DNA from: Rhynochetos jubatus
Lineage: Eukaryota; Chordata; Aves; Eurypygiformes; Rhynochetidae
Assembly (NCBI GenBank): GCA_027574665.1
Contig: CM050648.1
Span: 65,675,363 to 65,739,362 of the forward strand
Reading direction: 5' to 3'
DNA: 64,000 bases
The notes under the pieces: model-generated
Told to the model about the DNA's origin: nothing
The model's input: only the letters and a program-made list of their open reading frames with translations
Database searches by the model: none
Made by a program: the position numbers and the translations under genes
In this document: in pieces, positions 63,790-64,000 of the stretch
Numbering within the stretch: position 1 is the first letter of the stretch
Layout: each line of letters opens with the position of its first letter

Positions 63790-64000
63790 CCCCCCAAACC
63801 CAACCAGCTGTTACCCGGTTTCCTGGCGAAGCTGGTGGATACGGTGCTGCACGGCAGGTACCGGTGCGCGGGGAGAGGGGGATGCGCTTCTACCACGCCG
63901 GGCGGTAAGCGCGAAGAAACCCGCACCGGGCAGAGAGAGGGGCAGGCGGGGGGCAGAGGGAAACCTTCTCCGGAGGCACCGATGCCGGGAACGGAGCGGG
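63790..64000. promoter_or_regulatory. Edge of a CpG-rich region, possible next promoter
   Basis: CpG density rises sharply at the window end (gtaccggtgcgcgggg, cgccgggcggtaagcgcg). By synteny with mammals the next plus-strand gene after MSANTD3 would be TMEFF1, but no TMEFF1 coding sequence is visible here. Confidence 0.4.

Noticed and set aside
1..64000. CRISPR arrays, operons, tRNA or rRNA genes
   Set aside because: None seen. The DNA is vertebrate and no cloverleaf or rRNA landmark was noticed.

Overview
The window is bird nuclear DNA. The interspersed repeats are mostly CR1 LINE 3' ends, and three solo LTRs belong to a family I recognise from neoavian genomes. Genes are split into short exons with GT-AG introns, and CpG islands sit in AT-rich flanks. 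The species is not determinable. Synteny with human 9q31.1 suggests the avian Z chromosome, which is an inference.

Left part (1-18.6 kb): a minus-strand gene of at least 14 coding exons. Its start codon is at 18477-18479 and it runs off the left edge with no stop seen. Every exon was read by hand from splice sites, and all junction phases agree except one. It encodes a protein with one U1/matrin-type zinc finger (C94, C97, H109, H115), then a basic stretch and a long acidic, Ser/Glu-rich tail. I do not recognise the gene.

Middle-left (18.6-20.1 kb): a CpG island with GC boxes and an NRF1-like site that seems to serve as a shared, divergent promoter. The zinc-finger gene leaves to the left and MSANTD3 to the right.

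20-29.3 kb: MSANTD3, plus strand, with two coding exons (25142-25556 and 27483-27892; 274 residues) and a probable 3' UTR to about 29.3 kb. An LTR sits in the intron between the coding exons.

29.3-64 kb: mostly intergenic. It holds CR1 fragments, solo LTRs and a three-deep nest of insertions (39978-41766) in which a solo LTR contains a CR1 that contains a second solo LTR. There is an isolated CpG island (44.9-45.4 kb), an orphan 87-codon ORF with an acidic Ser-rich end (60120-60383), a long imperfect inverted repeat (62667-62889), and a rise in CpG at the right edge that may be the start of the next promoter. TMEFF1 follows MSANTD3 in mammals, but none of its coding sequence was found here.

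The two genes need not work together biochemically. Their link is the shared promoter. MSANTD3 is a Myb/SANT-like DNA-binding protein. The zinc-finger type of the other gene is usually found in RNA- or DNA-binding nuclear proteins.
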